A DNA stretch of 64,000 bases, taken from the NCBI RefSeq assembly GCF_963665675.1, contig NZ_OY762426.1, positions 2,170,001 to 2,234,000 of the forward strand. The letters run 5' to 3'. This document shows positions 17,769-27,539 of this stretch, piece by piece (position 1 is the first letter of the stretch; each line of letters starts with the position of its first letter). The notes under the pieces were generated by a model. It did not search any database. It was not told where the DNA came from and worked only from the letters and a program-made list of their open reading frames with translations. This DNA is from an uncultured Methanolobus sp. GTDB lineage: Archaea; Halobacteriota; Methanosarcinia; Methanosarcinales; Methanosarcinaceae. A program made the position numbers and the translations under genes.

Positions 17769-17988
17769 TAGTAATTGCATTTACTCCATTTGTAGCTCTG
17801 TTTTCAATAATGCTTATGAGATTACATTGGGCAACAATACTGATAATTCCACTTTGGTGGTACAATTTCATTTCCAATGCTTACCGATTGTCATCGCCGG
17901 TTTAATTTTCCCCACTTTCGGCGGTATAAAATTCCCCACCTTTTGATATAAAATTAACTCTACACCCCCCTACATACATAATAAAATG

Positions 17989-18756
17989 TTACAGTTTCCC
18001 TATTTGCAATCCCACTTTTCTCCTGTCCTTTAGCCTGTAACTTTCACCTTTGATATTGATCGTAGTACAGTGATGTAATATCCTGTCAAGAACAGCAGAC
18101 GCAATCACATTGTCCTGGAATATCTCACCCCACTGACCATATGATTTATTTGAAGTAAAGATTGTAGAACTCCTTTCATAGCGTTTGGATATCAATTGAA
18201 AGAAGCAATGAGCACCCTCTTCATCAAAAGGGAGATAGCCCATTTCATCGATAATGAGTAACTTGTATCGGGTGAATTCCCTGAGCTTCTTCTCAAGAAT
18301 TCCTTCCCTATTTGCCTTTTTCAACCTCTCAATAAGGTTTCCTGCATTGATGAAATAAACAGAAAAACCTGCTTTTACAGTTTCCATTCCAAGGGCAATT
18401 GCAAGATGTGTTTTTCCCACTCCCGGAGGACCAAGCAGTACAACATTCTCTTCATTGTGAACAAATCTCAGAGTAGCCAGATCATCGATAACAGCTCTAT
18501 CAATTGATAACTGGAAATCTAGATCGAATTCATCCAGTGTTTTTCTTATCGGGAACACAGCAAGCTTAGTTCTTCTCTCAATTGCATCAGCTTCCCTGTG
18601 TATTCTTTCCTGCTCAAAAAGATGATCAAGAACCTCCATTGTTGTTCTACCATCCTTTGCAGCAAGTTCCAGATAATTATCTAATGTCTGCTCCACAGTA
18701 TTCAATTTCAGATACAACAGGTTACTATGTAATCTGTCATAGATCAGAGGGTTCAT
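17989..18756 (-). CDS. istB: IS21 helper ATPase IstB
   Basis: 255 residues of the IstB/DnaC-like AAA+ family that assists IstA in transposition. Walker A is LLGPPGVGKTHLAIALG (about residues 106-122) and Walker B YKLLIIDEMGYLPFDEEGA, with the STIFTSNKSYGQW sensor segment after it. The start overlaps the istA stop by four bases (ATGA), as in other IS21 elements. Confidence 0.95.
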   Translation of the reverse strand: MNPLIYDRLHSNLLYLKLNTVEQTLDNYLELAAKDGRTTMEVLDHLFEQERIHREADAIERRTKLAVFPIRKTLDEFDLDFQLSIDRAVIDDLATLRFVHNEENVVLLGPPGVGKTHLAIALGMETVKAGFSVYFINAGNLIERLKKANREGILEKKLREFTRYKLLIIDEMGYLPFDEEGAHCFFQLISKRYERSSTIFTSNKSYGQWGEIFQDNVIASAVLDRILHHCTTINIKGESYRLKDRRKVGLQIGKL

Positions 18757-19983
18757 GCTGAACCCCCTTCACAGAATGCATCATAAACATCAAGAGGTCT
18801 CTTCTCAACCTCTACATCAGACATCCTGACAGGTGTTTGAGGAGGTTTCCTGCATTGTGAATTCTGTTTTAGTATCTCACTTAATAATCCAGCAAAGTGT
18901 TCTTTATTCCTGACCACTCTGCTATTTCCAGGAATGATCTCATGTTCGCATAGCTGTTCATTATCAACATAGATCTGTAACTTCCCTTCTCCTATATGTA
19001 CCTCAGATAATCTTCCTGCAAATCTATATGGAACAGAATATTTGTTCCCCCTATATGAAACGTAACAGTCTCTTGAAACCATTCTCTTCTCTTTTCTGAC
19101 CATCCTGTAAGGATGTTGGTTAAGAGGCAGTAATTCCTCGATTTTGAACCGATCCAGTGGAATCTCATGGGTAGTCCCATGTACGGTAGAATTGACCCTT
19201 TCCAGCCATTTGAGAGCCTGTTCATTCAGATCGTTCATTGATACAAAATTTATTCCAAGGAACAGATCCCGTTTTACATACCCAACAGTATTTTCAATCT
19301 TTCCTTTTGTCTGAGGTCTGTAAGGTCTGCATAATCGTGGGATGAATCCATAGTGCTTGAAGAAATCCTCAAACTGTGAGTTCCATTGTGAATTCGATGC
19401 CTTTAAAGCTCTTTTGATGACAACCTGTTTCATGTTGTCATAGAGGATCTCCTGTGTACATCCTCCGAAGTATTGGAAAGCATTGATATGACATTGAATG
19501 AGGGTGGCAGTATCCATGCTCAGGGTGAATTCGATATACCTCATCCTGGAATATCCCAGTATCATGTTGAAACAGTAGATTCTTGATGTCTTTTCTCCAA
19601 CTTCTATTGATGCCATTTCTGCCCAATCTACCTGAGACTGAACACCTGGCTTTGTCTCATAACGCAGTACCGCAGGTACTGCCTGTTTAGGCCTTATTTC
19701 TCTCACATAATCCTTAACAATTGTATAACCGCCATCAAAACCCATTTTTTTTATTTCACGAAATAATCGGGATGCAGTATAAGGTCCGCTATTGAGCTTC
19801 TCAAGAATGTAAGGTTTGTAAGGATCAAGTTTGCTGCCTCTTCCCTCACGTTTCTGTGCCTGAGGCACAGTTTTCAGATCAAGGTATTTCTTTACTGTTT
19901 TTCTGTCATAACCGGTTTGTCTGGATATCTCACTTACGTTAAAGCCTTGCGAATTTAAGTCTTGTATCACTAACCATTCGTCG
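18753..19983 (-). CDS. istA: IS21 transposase IstA, exon 2
   Basis: DDE transposase of IS21. From the intron junction at 19983 the protein reads FDEWLVIQDLNSQGFNVSEI, a helix-turn-helix with SRQTGYDRKTVKKYL, then the catalytic domain with QVDWAEM, ILYDNMKQVV and KGKIENTVGY giving the D-D-E residues. The reading frame is open across the intron boundary to 20057, but those 24 residues are intron domains V and VI, not real IstA. Exon 1 lies at 22063-22196 and joins in frame as VTNF-DEWL. Confidence 0.9.
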
Positions 19984-20107
19984 AATAAGAAAGAGCGATT
20001 GCTCGCTCTCCCTCTTCTAAGAACCGGACGTGAAAGTTTCCCTTCATCACGGCTCAAGCATTCTATAACCCTTTCTGTATCAGGCGGCTGTTAGACTTTC
20101 GTGACAC

Positions 20108-21589
20108 TTACTCCAACGACACTTGTTTCTGCTTTCTCAGATAGTTTGTTCTCCATTTGAAATATTCTTTGTCTACGTAGGGGTTCTTATCCATTTTTAT
20201 ACACGGATGTCTTATTATCTTCGTATCCGAGAAGATTTTAAGTTTAAGCCCCTCTGCAGAGAATACCCAGTTCCTTGACCCTATCCTATGCCAATATCGA
20301 TTTACTATCCATTGGTGAGATTTGTTCGGATGTCGCCTTTTAGCCCACGTCCATAGCATATTCCATAATCTGAAATCAAGCTTACTGAACGTCTCTTTAG
20401 CAACTGCTGAGCGATGGTATTCGCTCCATCCAGTGATAATAGGGTTGAGTTTCTTAATGAGAGAACGTTGCGACAAAGCCTTGCCGTTCTTAATCACGTT
20501 ACTTATACTTCTTGTGATATTCTCAATAGATTTATTCGAGGGTTTGATTAGGAGTTTACCGCTGTATTTCCGAAAATTCCATCCCAGGAAATCAAACCCA
20601 TTGTCTATATGAGTAATAAGGGTTTTCTCACGAGATAGTTCCAGTCCTCTTTCCTTTAAGAATAGTCTGATAGTATCAGCAATATCTTTAGCTACTTCCT
20701 CTGAATCGGCAGTGATGATGAAATCGTCTGCATATCTCACAAAATTGACTTTATGTGGGTTATATCTGTTTTTATTGATAGTTCCCCTCTTGTTTGTATG
20801 GTATTTGGATGCTATTGCATTTTCCATACCATCCAGAGTGATATTAGCCAAAGTTGGAGATATTAGTCCACCTTGCGCAGTACCTGCTTTGGTGGGATTC
20901 AGATGCCTGTTGTACACATAGCCAGCTTTAAGGAATTGCTTTAATATTGACTTATCCATAAGGACATTATTCAGGAGCCACTCATGATTTATGGTATCGA
21001 AGCAGCCTTTTATGTCCCCTTCCAGAATCCATTGAGCAGAGTTTCTTTTACTCAGGCATACAAATAATTGAGCTTGTGCATCCTGTGAACTTCGATATTT
21101 CCGAAATCCATAGGATATTCTGTCTGCTGTAGTTTCTGCTATTGGGTTTAGAGCTAGGGCATATAATGCCTGCATCGCTCTGTCGGACATTGTAGGGATG
21201 CTCAATGGTCGTTTTTTCTTCTTCCCTGGCTTCTCAATATAGATTCTTCTTAATGGTTTGGCCTTGTAGTTCTTACCTGACAGTTCCAGAGCAGCTTTCA
21301 GCTTGGAGTTGGACGTTATCCATTTTTCTCCATCGATTCCAGCTGTTCTTTTACCTCTGTTTTGTGTTACCTTCTTTACTGCCAGTAATTTGGCATGGAA
21401 AGAATTGGTAAGCAAGTATTGTAGCCGTTTAACTAAATGCCACTTCTTTTGTCTAACTGCTTTTACAATCCGGGTTTGCAGCTTATTAACGTTATTTTCG
21501 ACTGTTTTCCAGTCGATTTTCTCCCATTTCGGGATTGAATTGTCTGCAAGCCTCTCACCTGATGGTGTCGTTGAGTATCCTGCATTCAT
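20108..21589 (-). CDS. ltrA: Group II intron reverse transcriptase/maturase
   Basis: About 493 residues from ATG 21589, which has AAAGGAGGCAAA upstream (the frame extends to 21619). Reverse transcriptase blocks are clear: PLSIPTMSDRAMQALYALAL, then ILEGDIKGCFDTINHEWLL, GTAQGGLISPTLANITLDG and the catalytic FVRYADDFIITADS. The X/maturase domain follows (SLIKKLNPIITGWSEYHR). I see no clear HNH endonuclease at the C-terminus. It supports splicing and retrohoming of intron A; homologous to the disrupted copy in intron B. Confidence 0.95.
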   Translation of the reverse strand: MNAGYSTTPSGERLADNSIPKWEKIDWKTVENNVNKLQTRIVKAVRQKKWHLVKRLQYLLTNSFHAKLLAVKKVTQNRGKRTAGIDGEKWITSNSKLKAALELSGKNYKAKPLRRIYIEKPGKKKKRPLSIPTMSDRAMQALYALALNPIAETTADRISYGFRKYRSSQDAQAQLFVCLSKRNSAQWILEGDIKGCFDTINHEWLLNNVLMDKSILKQFLKAGYVYNRHLNPTKAGTAQGGLISPTLANITLDGMENAIASKYHTNKRGTINKNRYNPHKVNFVRYADDFIITADSEEVAKDIADTIRLFLKERGLELSREKTLITHIDNGFDFLGWNFRKYSGKLLIKPSNKSIENITRSISNVIKNGKALSQRSLIKKLNPIITGWSEYHRSAVAKETFSKLDFRLWNMLWTWAKRRHPNKSHQWIVNRYWHRIGSRNWVFSAEGLKLKIFSDTKIIRHPCIKMDKNPYVDKEYFKWRTNYLRKQKQVSLE

Positions 21590-21749
21590 AAGTTTGCCTC
21601 CTTTCATGTAATAGAACACCTACGGCAAGTCTGCTCCCTTTCGGGATAAGGCAAATTTTGAACCTCTATACATTCCATTACAGAATGTCATTAGCTTTTT
21701 ACCGTTTCCTCTATCCCCTGTGCCATTGTTCCTTCTCACGAAGTCCCTA

Positions 21750-21780
<31 letters not shown>

Positions 21781-22062
21781 GAGGAGCACATGGGACTTAC
21801 CAAGTTCTAAATTTATGGATAATATGACCATTTTAGGAGTTATCTGTAGGCCGGAAACACTCGTTTTGCTCATTATACCGTGCAGAGAGCCAGTATAATC
21901 CGGTTTCTTACCTTTTGGTTCAAGTGTATCAACCTATTTCACTTGTCGCTGATTACGACCCTTACGATAGTTCAACTTTCGTTTCTCCATGATAGTCTTT
22001 CCCTTGCAGATTGACCAAAATTAGGTTTCCAGTCTTTCCACGTTGTCTCGCAGGCTTCACAC

Positions 22063-22196
22063 AAATTTGTTACCAAAAAATGCATGCTACAATAGGGATA
22101 TCCTGAGCAAATAGGATAGCATACAGCAATCCATAATTCAGCTTCTTGTCGCACCTCTGTTTTCAGCATTATCCACAATCCTTGAGTTTTTCTCAA
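22063..22196 (-). CDS. istA: IS21 transposase IstA, exon 1
   Basis: The 5' exon of istA reads toward the intron as CSMHFLVTN plus two bases (TT) at the junction; with CGAC from exon 2 this becomes ...VTNFDEWL. The frame is open to ATG 22196 (MRKTQGLWIMLKTEVRQ), but the true start is uncertain, since IstA proteins usually begin close to the WLVI helix; MHFLVTN is a candidate. The bases GGTAAC at positions -12 to -7 from the junction are shared with the intron B target. Confidence 0.65.
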
Positions 22197-22257
22197 GGAT
22201 TAGTATTTGGGGATTTTTAAACCGCCGAAAATGAGGAATTTTATTCCGCCGTTGACA

Positions 22258-23134
22258 AAACAAAGATATAACTGAAATTACTTTGATGGTATCCAGTGTT
22301 TTGGGCCAAAACCCACGCAGAATTAAACAATTTCTAAATTTATTTATTTTGAAGTCGTACATAGCAAAAGAAACTGGATTATTTTATCATCATAATGAAC
22401 TACCAATCGACAAGATGTGGACTTCAGAAAAACTTGCAAAATTTGTTGCGATAAGTATCAGATGGCCAATGTTAATAAATGACCTTTATGCTGAGAAAAA
22501 TTTATTGCATGATTTACAGTTTATTGCACTCGACTCTTCACAAATAGAAATAGAGGCTGATAATTTAAAATTAGTATTTTGGTCAAAACAGCAAGAACTG
22601 ATGGATTTTTTAAAAGTGGGCTTTTATAATCCTGATGATAATTCAATCGATTATGAAAAATTAAAAATATATGCTTTAAGTGATTTAAATTACGACAAAC
22701 TAATTGACATATCTCCAATTAATACACTACCAATTGTACATTTGGGAAATAATGATGGTGGCATAAGTAGATACGATGAACATATAATAAATTCAAAATT
22801 AAATACTAATACTGACATGGAAAACGCACTTGAACATGTCCATGTAAACTTAAGAAATTTCAAACTTTGGTTTTTAGATATTTTGGACATCGACCTCTAC
22901 TTTAAAGACGGTACAGAAATTCAATACGAACCTTCTGAAAATTATAATTTTTCTACCGCTCTTGAAGAACATGTATCTCCTGAAGAGGATCCACATATGT
23001 ATGAAGCTCTTAAAAAAGAGGTTCATGATTTTAAATCTATGATTGCTTCGTTGCTAGAAGAAGAGGGCTATGGCAAAATTGATTTGAATAGTATTGATTA
23101 TGAGGTTGTGGAATTTATTGAACCAAATGATTAG
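22258..23134 (+). pseudogene. KAP family P-loop NTPase, C-terminal fragment
   Basis: The frame is open from the IS21 boundary (NKDITEITLMVSSVLGQNPR) and includes NPRRIKQFLNLF, the conserved C-terminal motif of KAP NTPases, followed by a helical region and an acidic end. The Walker A and B parts are absent here; a matching central fragment lies inverted at 23774-24388. No normal start is present; TTG 22283 is only the first start-like codon. KAP proteins are membrane-associated and often linked with phage defence. Confidence 0.7.
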
Positions 23135-23246
23135 GTTTGAATACCATTCAATAATAATCCTATAAAGTACCTAGTTTACATTAACTCAACATCACCTTCA
23201 TCAAAACAGGCATGACTTTCCTATAACTCACTGTGGAGTTGTTCAA

Positions 23247-23468
23247 TTAATCCAGGTAATTAGTCATCGGTACTGAACCGTTGGAGTGGCCGACCATATA
23301 CTTTATTAATGATTCCTGAATGCCATCTTTAACGCATTTGTCAATGAAGTAATTGCGGCCGTATTTTAATCCAAGCCCCTGAGCTCTGAAGTATTTGAGA
23401 ACTGCTTCAACACTTAGATTCATTTGATCAAACATAATTCTCACATCCAGCGTTGCAAGTCGAAGCAC
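23247..23468 (-). pseudogene. Tyrosine recombinase C-terminal fragment
   Basis: About 73 residues: YFRAQGLGLKYGRNYFIDKC, then IQESLIKYMVGHSNGSVPMT and a final NYLD. The GHSNGS...Y pattern is like the H/Y end of tyrosine recombinases (GHS...Y), which suggests the missing catalytic end of an integrase, possibly related to the N-terminal fragment at 11513. The upstream part is absent, so it is a remnant. Confidence 0.45.
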
Positions 23469-23512
23469 AAAAACAAAAGTCGAAACACAAATTTAAAATC
23501 TCTACACGTTTA

Positions 23513-23551
23513 GGGGCTGTCAATTTTGTTGGGGTTGAGCAATTACCAATT
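23513..23551 (+). repeat. MITE family 3, truncated left end (39 bp)
   Basis: The first 39 bases equal the left end of the 175-base element at 37013 (GGGGCTGTCAATTTTGTTGG and onward to CAATT). It stops exactly where a 47-base piece of the IS5-like element left end begins. Confidence 0.8.
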
Positions 23552-23598
23552 AGAGGCCGTCTAATTAGATCTTCGGCATAAAAGCTTATCCTTTTTTT
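23552..23598 (+). repeat. Left-end fragment of the IS5-like element at 50087
   Basis: About 47 bases starting AGAGGCCGTCTAATTAGATC match the left end of the IS at 50087-51371, including its poly-T stretch. Nothing else of that element is here. It lies between two pieces of MITE family 3. Confidence 0.8.
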
Positions 23599-23773
23599 GG
23601 GGCTGTCAAAAACTTTGGTGTTAGAGCAATTCTTCTTGGATAGCATTTTCCCATAAATTGTAATACTGACTAATTGTACATTCTTATGATCGCGTTTTCA
23701 AATAATCAACCCAATTCATTCATTTGCATTATGTAATTGGTAATTGCTCAACCCCAACAAAATTGACAGCCCC
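23599..23773 (-). mobile_element. MITE family 3, inverted copy (175 bp)
   Basis: Complete 175-base copy, in reverse orientation, of the element at 37013-37187, with ends GGGGCTGTCAA/TTGACAGCCCC. No 8-base duplication is present around it, and its right side abuts the truncated KAP gene, so it was probably involved in a rearrangement. Confidence 0.85.
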
Positions 23774-24388
23774 GTTTTACCAATGTCACTAAACTATCAT
23801 TTTGTTTTTGAGGCTCTTGACGAAGAAGTTCTTTTATGTAATTCTGAACATTTACTTTATCTGGTTTTGGAACTGAAAATGGAACCTGAATAAATTTCTC
23901 CATGAATTCATAACCATAGTTCAAACCAAACAAGTGAAGATCCCCGTTGAATGTATACTTGTTTGATGGATTTGATGAATAAAGGTAGGGAAGCAAGTCT
24001 TTGTTTTTCGCGGCTATGCCTGAAGCTACTTTCATCCTGTCCATACCTATTATAAATACAAGATTTGGATCGTTAGCAATAAGAAGATTAATTGCTTGCA
24101 TTAAATCTGCAGCTGTTGGTATTTCACAGCGATCGAGATCATCTATGAAAATATACACTTTGGAATTATTTGAATATGCATCAACTACTTTAGAAAAGTC
24201 ATCGTGGAATTTTTCAACAAATGTTACATAATTGGTATAATCAGGTGACTCCAAGCACTTCTTCAGGTCCATTTCGAATGGGTTTTGAAATATTTTGTTT
24301 ATATACTCTTTAAAAGCTGCAATTGTTCCAAGAAAAGCAACAATTCCTGCAAGAACAATATTAAATTCTGGAAAATCATAGTCCATTT
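23774..24388 (-). pseudogene. KAP family P-loop NTPase, central fragment
   Basis: About 200 residues holding a membrane segment (IVLAGIVAFLGTIAAF) and the KAP Walker B VYIFIDDLDRCEIP, followed by LVFIIGMDRMKVASGIA and YGYEFMEKFIQVPFSVPKP. The Walker A region upstream is missing: the gene is cut at 24389 by IS66. The downstream end is cut by MITE family 3. The C-terminal part is probably the inverted fragment at 22258. Confidence 0.75.
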
Positions 24389-25989
24389 GTAACTATTCAG
24401 CCTATCTCATTTCCACCAAGCTGCTTTCTCTATTTACGCTCAATTCTGCAATAAATAAACAAGTGGATTCCCATTGAATATTTCACTAATCGAGTCTATA
24501 ACCGATAGAGATTTCTTGTTCACAGTAGAAACGTATCCTCTAATGCGGCAGAAATTTCTAGCCCCTTGTTCACTACGGAAAGTACCTGATATCTTCTGCT
24601 GTACCTTCGTCATTCTGATATCTCTTTCCGCCTGATTGTTATCAAACGAAACGTCCGGGTCGTACATAAACCGCAAGATATCCTCCTTAAACCTCATGAA
24701 CCGATCCAGCAGGTTCTTTGCTGCAGTTTGCTTCTTACGTCCTCGTTTTTTAGACTGCACATCTGATTCCGGATCAGGAGGAATTTCGTTCATTCCATAA
24801 CAGGTAATGTGATCATAATCCTCACTGAACTTTTGAATTAGTTCAGTATCTAAAAGACCATTATCTACCTGGTGTTTGATGCACACCAACAGATCACCCA
24901 TTAGCTTTGGCCACTCTTGATCACTGTATTCAGCAACTCCGGTTAACTCTCTTAACAGATGTGCATTACATAATGAATGCTGGCAATCATATTTGTAGTA
25001 CGGTTTCCAGAAATCATGTGTTGCAACACCAGTATAACCTGGCAGGATACCCATGGCGTCCATTGCTTGCGACCCTCTTTTTTTATGTACAAAATAATAT
25101 GTGAGGTTCTTAGTACCTGCTACATGAAGCCAATTACGGGATGCGTTTATTCTTAAACCTGTTTCATCAAGGTTGATAGCATGAGATTGCTTCAGGAGAT
25201 ATCTCACTCCGCTTTCAAATGCTTCAAGTTTATCATAGCAATTGCGTTCGATGTTCACTATTGTAGCAGGACTGATCCTGCATCCTAAAATATCAGAGAA
25301 CAATTTGACAACACGCTGATAGGGAAGTAGCTGGTTAGTGTGCAAATAAACTGCAAAGGACCTAACTCGATGACCATATTGAGTTGGCTGAGTTACACCA
25401 TCCGGAAAAACTGCTTTGTTCATATGAGAACATTCAGGACATTTTTTTATCTCACAGCGATGTTCAATGCACTTGATGGTTATTAGAGGAATGTCAAAGA
25501 CCTGTCTTCTTTCATAATCAGGGGACACAGAAACTAACGATCCCCCACACTTGATGCATTTGTCTATATGATGAACAACAAGTTCATCCGGTTCATCATT
25601 CATTCTCAGTGTAGTACCCGGATGACCATTTTGTCCACCAGCAGATCGATCACTCTTTTTTCTCTGAGCTTTTACCTTCGGTTTTTTCCGTGCATAAGAA
25701 TCAGTAGAAGGTGGTTTGCTACTATTGCAACTATTCTTATCAAGCATTTCTTCCAGATGCTTGACACGTTCTTCAAGCTGTGCAATTTGGAGAGCTTGTT
25801 GTTCAATGATTCCAAGTAATCGAGTTACAAGTTCTATTACTGCTTCTGGACCAGCTTCATAAACCGCAAGTATTTCTTCTCGTTCCATTCGAATCCCCTC
25901 AGATCAACAGAACTTTTATTATCAAAGTTAGAATGAAGTCATAGTATATTGATTTTTGCTTTATTGGAGAAGGAGGGCTGAATAGTTAC
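24389..25989 (-). mobile_element. IS66-family element, tnpC only (1601 bp)
   Basis: Terminal inverted repeats GTAACTATTCAGCC at 24389 and its complement ending at 25989. One gene, tnpC. The small tnpA and tnpB genes of classical IS66 are absent, as in the simpler subgroup. The 8 bases on each side (GTCCATTT, CTTATTTT) are not identical, so no duplication remains. Confidence 0.85.
24440..25888 (-). CDS. tnpC: IS66 transposase TnpC
   Basis: 482 residues. The N-terminal leucine-rich coiled coil (about 25-55) is followed by the zinc-binding region (CIKCGG...CPECSH), the DDE domain with NLDETGLRI, ATHDFWKPYYKYDCQHSLCN and the final NNQAERDIRMTKVQQKISG, and the C-terminal small domain (NFCRIRGYVSTV). 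Full length for the family, so probably functional. It starts at ATG 25888. Confidence 0.95.
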   Translation of the reverse strand: MEREEILAVYEAGPEAVIELVTRLLGIIEQQALQIAQLEERVKHLEEMLDKNSCNSSKPPSTDSYARKKPKVKAQRKKSDRSAGGQNGHPGTTLRMNDEPDELVVHHIDKCIKCGGSLVSVSPDYERRQVFDIPLITIKCIEHRCEIKKCPECSHMNKAVFPDGVTQPTQYGHRVRSFAVYLHTNQLLPYQRVVKLFSDILGCRISPATIVNIERNCYDKLEAFESGVRYLLKQSHAINLDETGLRINASRNWLHVAGTKNLTYYFVHKKRGSQAMDAMGILPGYTGVATHDFWKPYYKYDCQHSLCNAHLLRELTGVAEYSDQEWPKLMGDLLVCIKHQVDNGLLDTELIQKFSEDYDHITCYGMNEIPPDPESDVQSKKRGRKKQTAAKNLLDRFMRFKEDILRFMYDPDVSFDNNQAERDIRMTKVQQKISGTFRSEQGARNFCRIRGYVSTVNKKSLSVIDSISEIFNGNPLVYLLQN

Positions 25990-26214
25990 CTTATTTTATC
26001 ATATCCAGTCTCTTCAATCTCAAATGAAAGCAGCCTTTACAATAATTCCACGGCAAATAACACTACAATGCTTCACTCCGAGACGACTGTCAGTTCATCT
26101 GTGAATAATCAGGATGTAATGGATGAACAGGATTGCTTGGTGCTTGCAAATCAAAATCTGGACCGTTCCTTGAGTCTCTTAAATTCGATTCTTAATTTAA
26201 TAGTGATAATACTT
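25990..26214 (+). other. Open segment between IS66 and MITE, unknown origin
   Basis: One frame is open from the IS66 edge to the MITE and beyond (Ser/Asn/Thr-rich, for example STANNTTMLHSETTVSSSV, then LLNSILNLIVIILHAS). It may be an inner fragment of a lost gene. Nothing in it can be assigned. Confidence 0.3.
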
Positions 26215-26403
26215 CATGCGTCATCGGTTAAGAGAAGAATCGTGATAAATAGCATGTAGTTTCATAACTTCATCAAAAACATACCAGTGATAAAACCAGT
26301 AGTATGAGATTACTTAACAGTAAAATTCTGTAAGTTAAGGTAGTTGTTATTGTCCAAAAACATTAGCAATAAGTAAATAAAACTCCTTAACCGAAGACAC
26401 ATG
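26215..26403 (-). mobile_element. MITE family 1, copy 2 (189 bp, inverted)
   Basis: Same 189-base element as at 11895 and 38062 with one visible base difference, in opposite orientation. The flanking tens (GATAATACTT, GATATATATC) do not form a duplication, and the gene to the right loses its 3' end, so recombination with another copy is likely. Confidence 0.85.
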
Positions 26404-27037
26404 GATATATATCATTAATAATGTATTTTAGCTTTGATGATGCTGATTTTCTAGTTGAATAGGTGGCTATAGCAATTGATGCAATTATTGTTAGACCCAT
26501 AATTGCAGGTATTTCTTCTTTCAAACTGACTAATATGAATAAAATCTGTATTCCAGAAAATAATATACAAACACCGTATAGTATTTTAATATGTGAATAC
26601 TTCTTTTGATAATTATTTTCATTCATACCATTTAAATTATTATCCATCAATCTATAAAAGAAAAACAATGGTGTGGACAGAATAAATACAATAATCATTT
26701 TGACGGTTTCAATATCCTGTCCTTCTGGTAAATTGTTTGTAGTAACTATCCAATTAAGAATTTTTTCTAATGTTATTATTTCAAATCCTAAATAAATGAA
26801 TAAAATTAGCCATGTTATACTAGATGTAAAGCTTCCTATATCTGTGATTTCTTCAACATTTGCATGCTTATTAAAACAATTTCGGATATTTTTATTTTTA
26901 GTTATAAAGGAATTCCATACATTTCTCTTTTTAGCTAAATTGCTCCAATATTCTTTTTCAATATATCTTATTGCTAATGGTATTAGAAGGACTGTTAGTA
27001 TCAGAGCTGCATTCTCATGTAAATATTGATATATCAC
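26387..27037 (-). pseudogene. Multi-pass membrane protein, 3' end cut by MITE
   Basis: About 211 native residues. Membrane segments: AALILTVLLIPLAIRYI, TWLILFIYLGFEIITL, TVKMIIVFILSTPLFFFYRL, ILYGVCILFSGIQILFILV and AIMGLTIIASIAIATYS. The sequence runs into the MITE at 26403 and ends after five foreign residues (PCVFG), the same false ending as the integrase at 11911. Family unknown. Confidence 0.6.
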
Positions 27038-27379
27038 GTTTAACCCTTCGGCCAGTTTCAGTCTAAATGTTAGTATGTTGTGATTACGTAAATAACTTAA
27101 TTCTGGGCACAGGGTGTAATGAATTGTTCAATTTCATCCTTGTATACATTCGGTTGGATTTCAAGGGTCACTTTCTCTTTTTCGGCATTAGTGGGTATGG
27201 GCGTGGCGATGGCTCTCATTCATTTTTCTTAACATCTTTTTTTCCATGTTTGATCCATACACAATATATTCAAAATAGTCAAGCATATTACTATATTAAT
27301 ATACAAACATTGTTGCAACTGTGGTAAGGGTGATATTTTGATTAGAAAAACGATGAAAAATTAAAGTAAAAAATTTTGG
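27038..27379. other. Non-coding stretch between membrane pseudogene and tRNA-Glu
   Basis: A/T-rich. A short open frame at 27067-27327 has no recognisable family, no good ribosome binding site and a composition like intergenic DNA. I see nothing else here. Confidence 0.6.
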
Positions 27380-27454
27380 TGCTCCGATGGGGATTCGAAC
27401 CCCAGTCGCAGGAGTGAGAGTCCTGCATGATTGGCCGTGCTACACTATCGGAGC
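27380..27454 (-). tRNA. tRNA-Glu (anticodon CTC)
   Basis: On the reverse strand the acceptor GCTCCGA pairs with TCGGAGC; the anticodon stem GCAGG/CCTGC holds ACTCTCA, anticodon CTC (Glu). The D arm includes TAGTGTAGCACGGCC and the T arm GGGGTTCGAATCCCC. Discriminator A, no CCA encoded. Confidence 0.96.
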
Positions 27455-27539
27455 AATCTGCTTTGCTTATCAGCACCCTTGAAAGTAACTCAAAGCATAT
27501 TAATCTTTCGTTTGAGTGAAAGAGGTGTATGCTTGCGAT

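Larger units (their letters stand above)
16359..17904 (+). pseudogene. Zinc-ribbon/TM2-like membrane protein split by IS630
   Basis: The 5' part encodes a zinc ribbon (TYCSNCGKEIEDNATWCKHC) then VLSFFVPGLGQIYNGQILKG, the TM2/DUF5683-type membrane hairpin. After the IS630 (16566-17768) the frame resumes with VIAFTPFVALFSIML and ILIIPLWWYNFISNAYRL, then runs into the IS21 left end and stops. Removing the IS630 and one TA restores GIL-VIAF in frame. The expected start, after GAGGTGGTTAG, is ACG rather than ATG, and an in-frame TAG precedes it, so the gene had probably lost its start as well. Confidence 0.75.

Noticed and set aside
22138..22362. Reverse frame crossing the IS21 right end
   Set aside because: Crosses the IS boundary and overlaps the KAP fragment; not a gene.
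27067..27327. 86-codon frame in the gap before tRNA-Glu
   Set aside because: Poor start context, A/T-rich composition and no similarity to any family I know.
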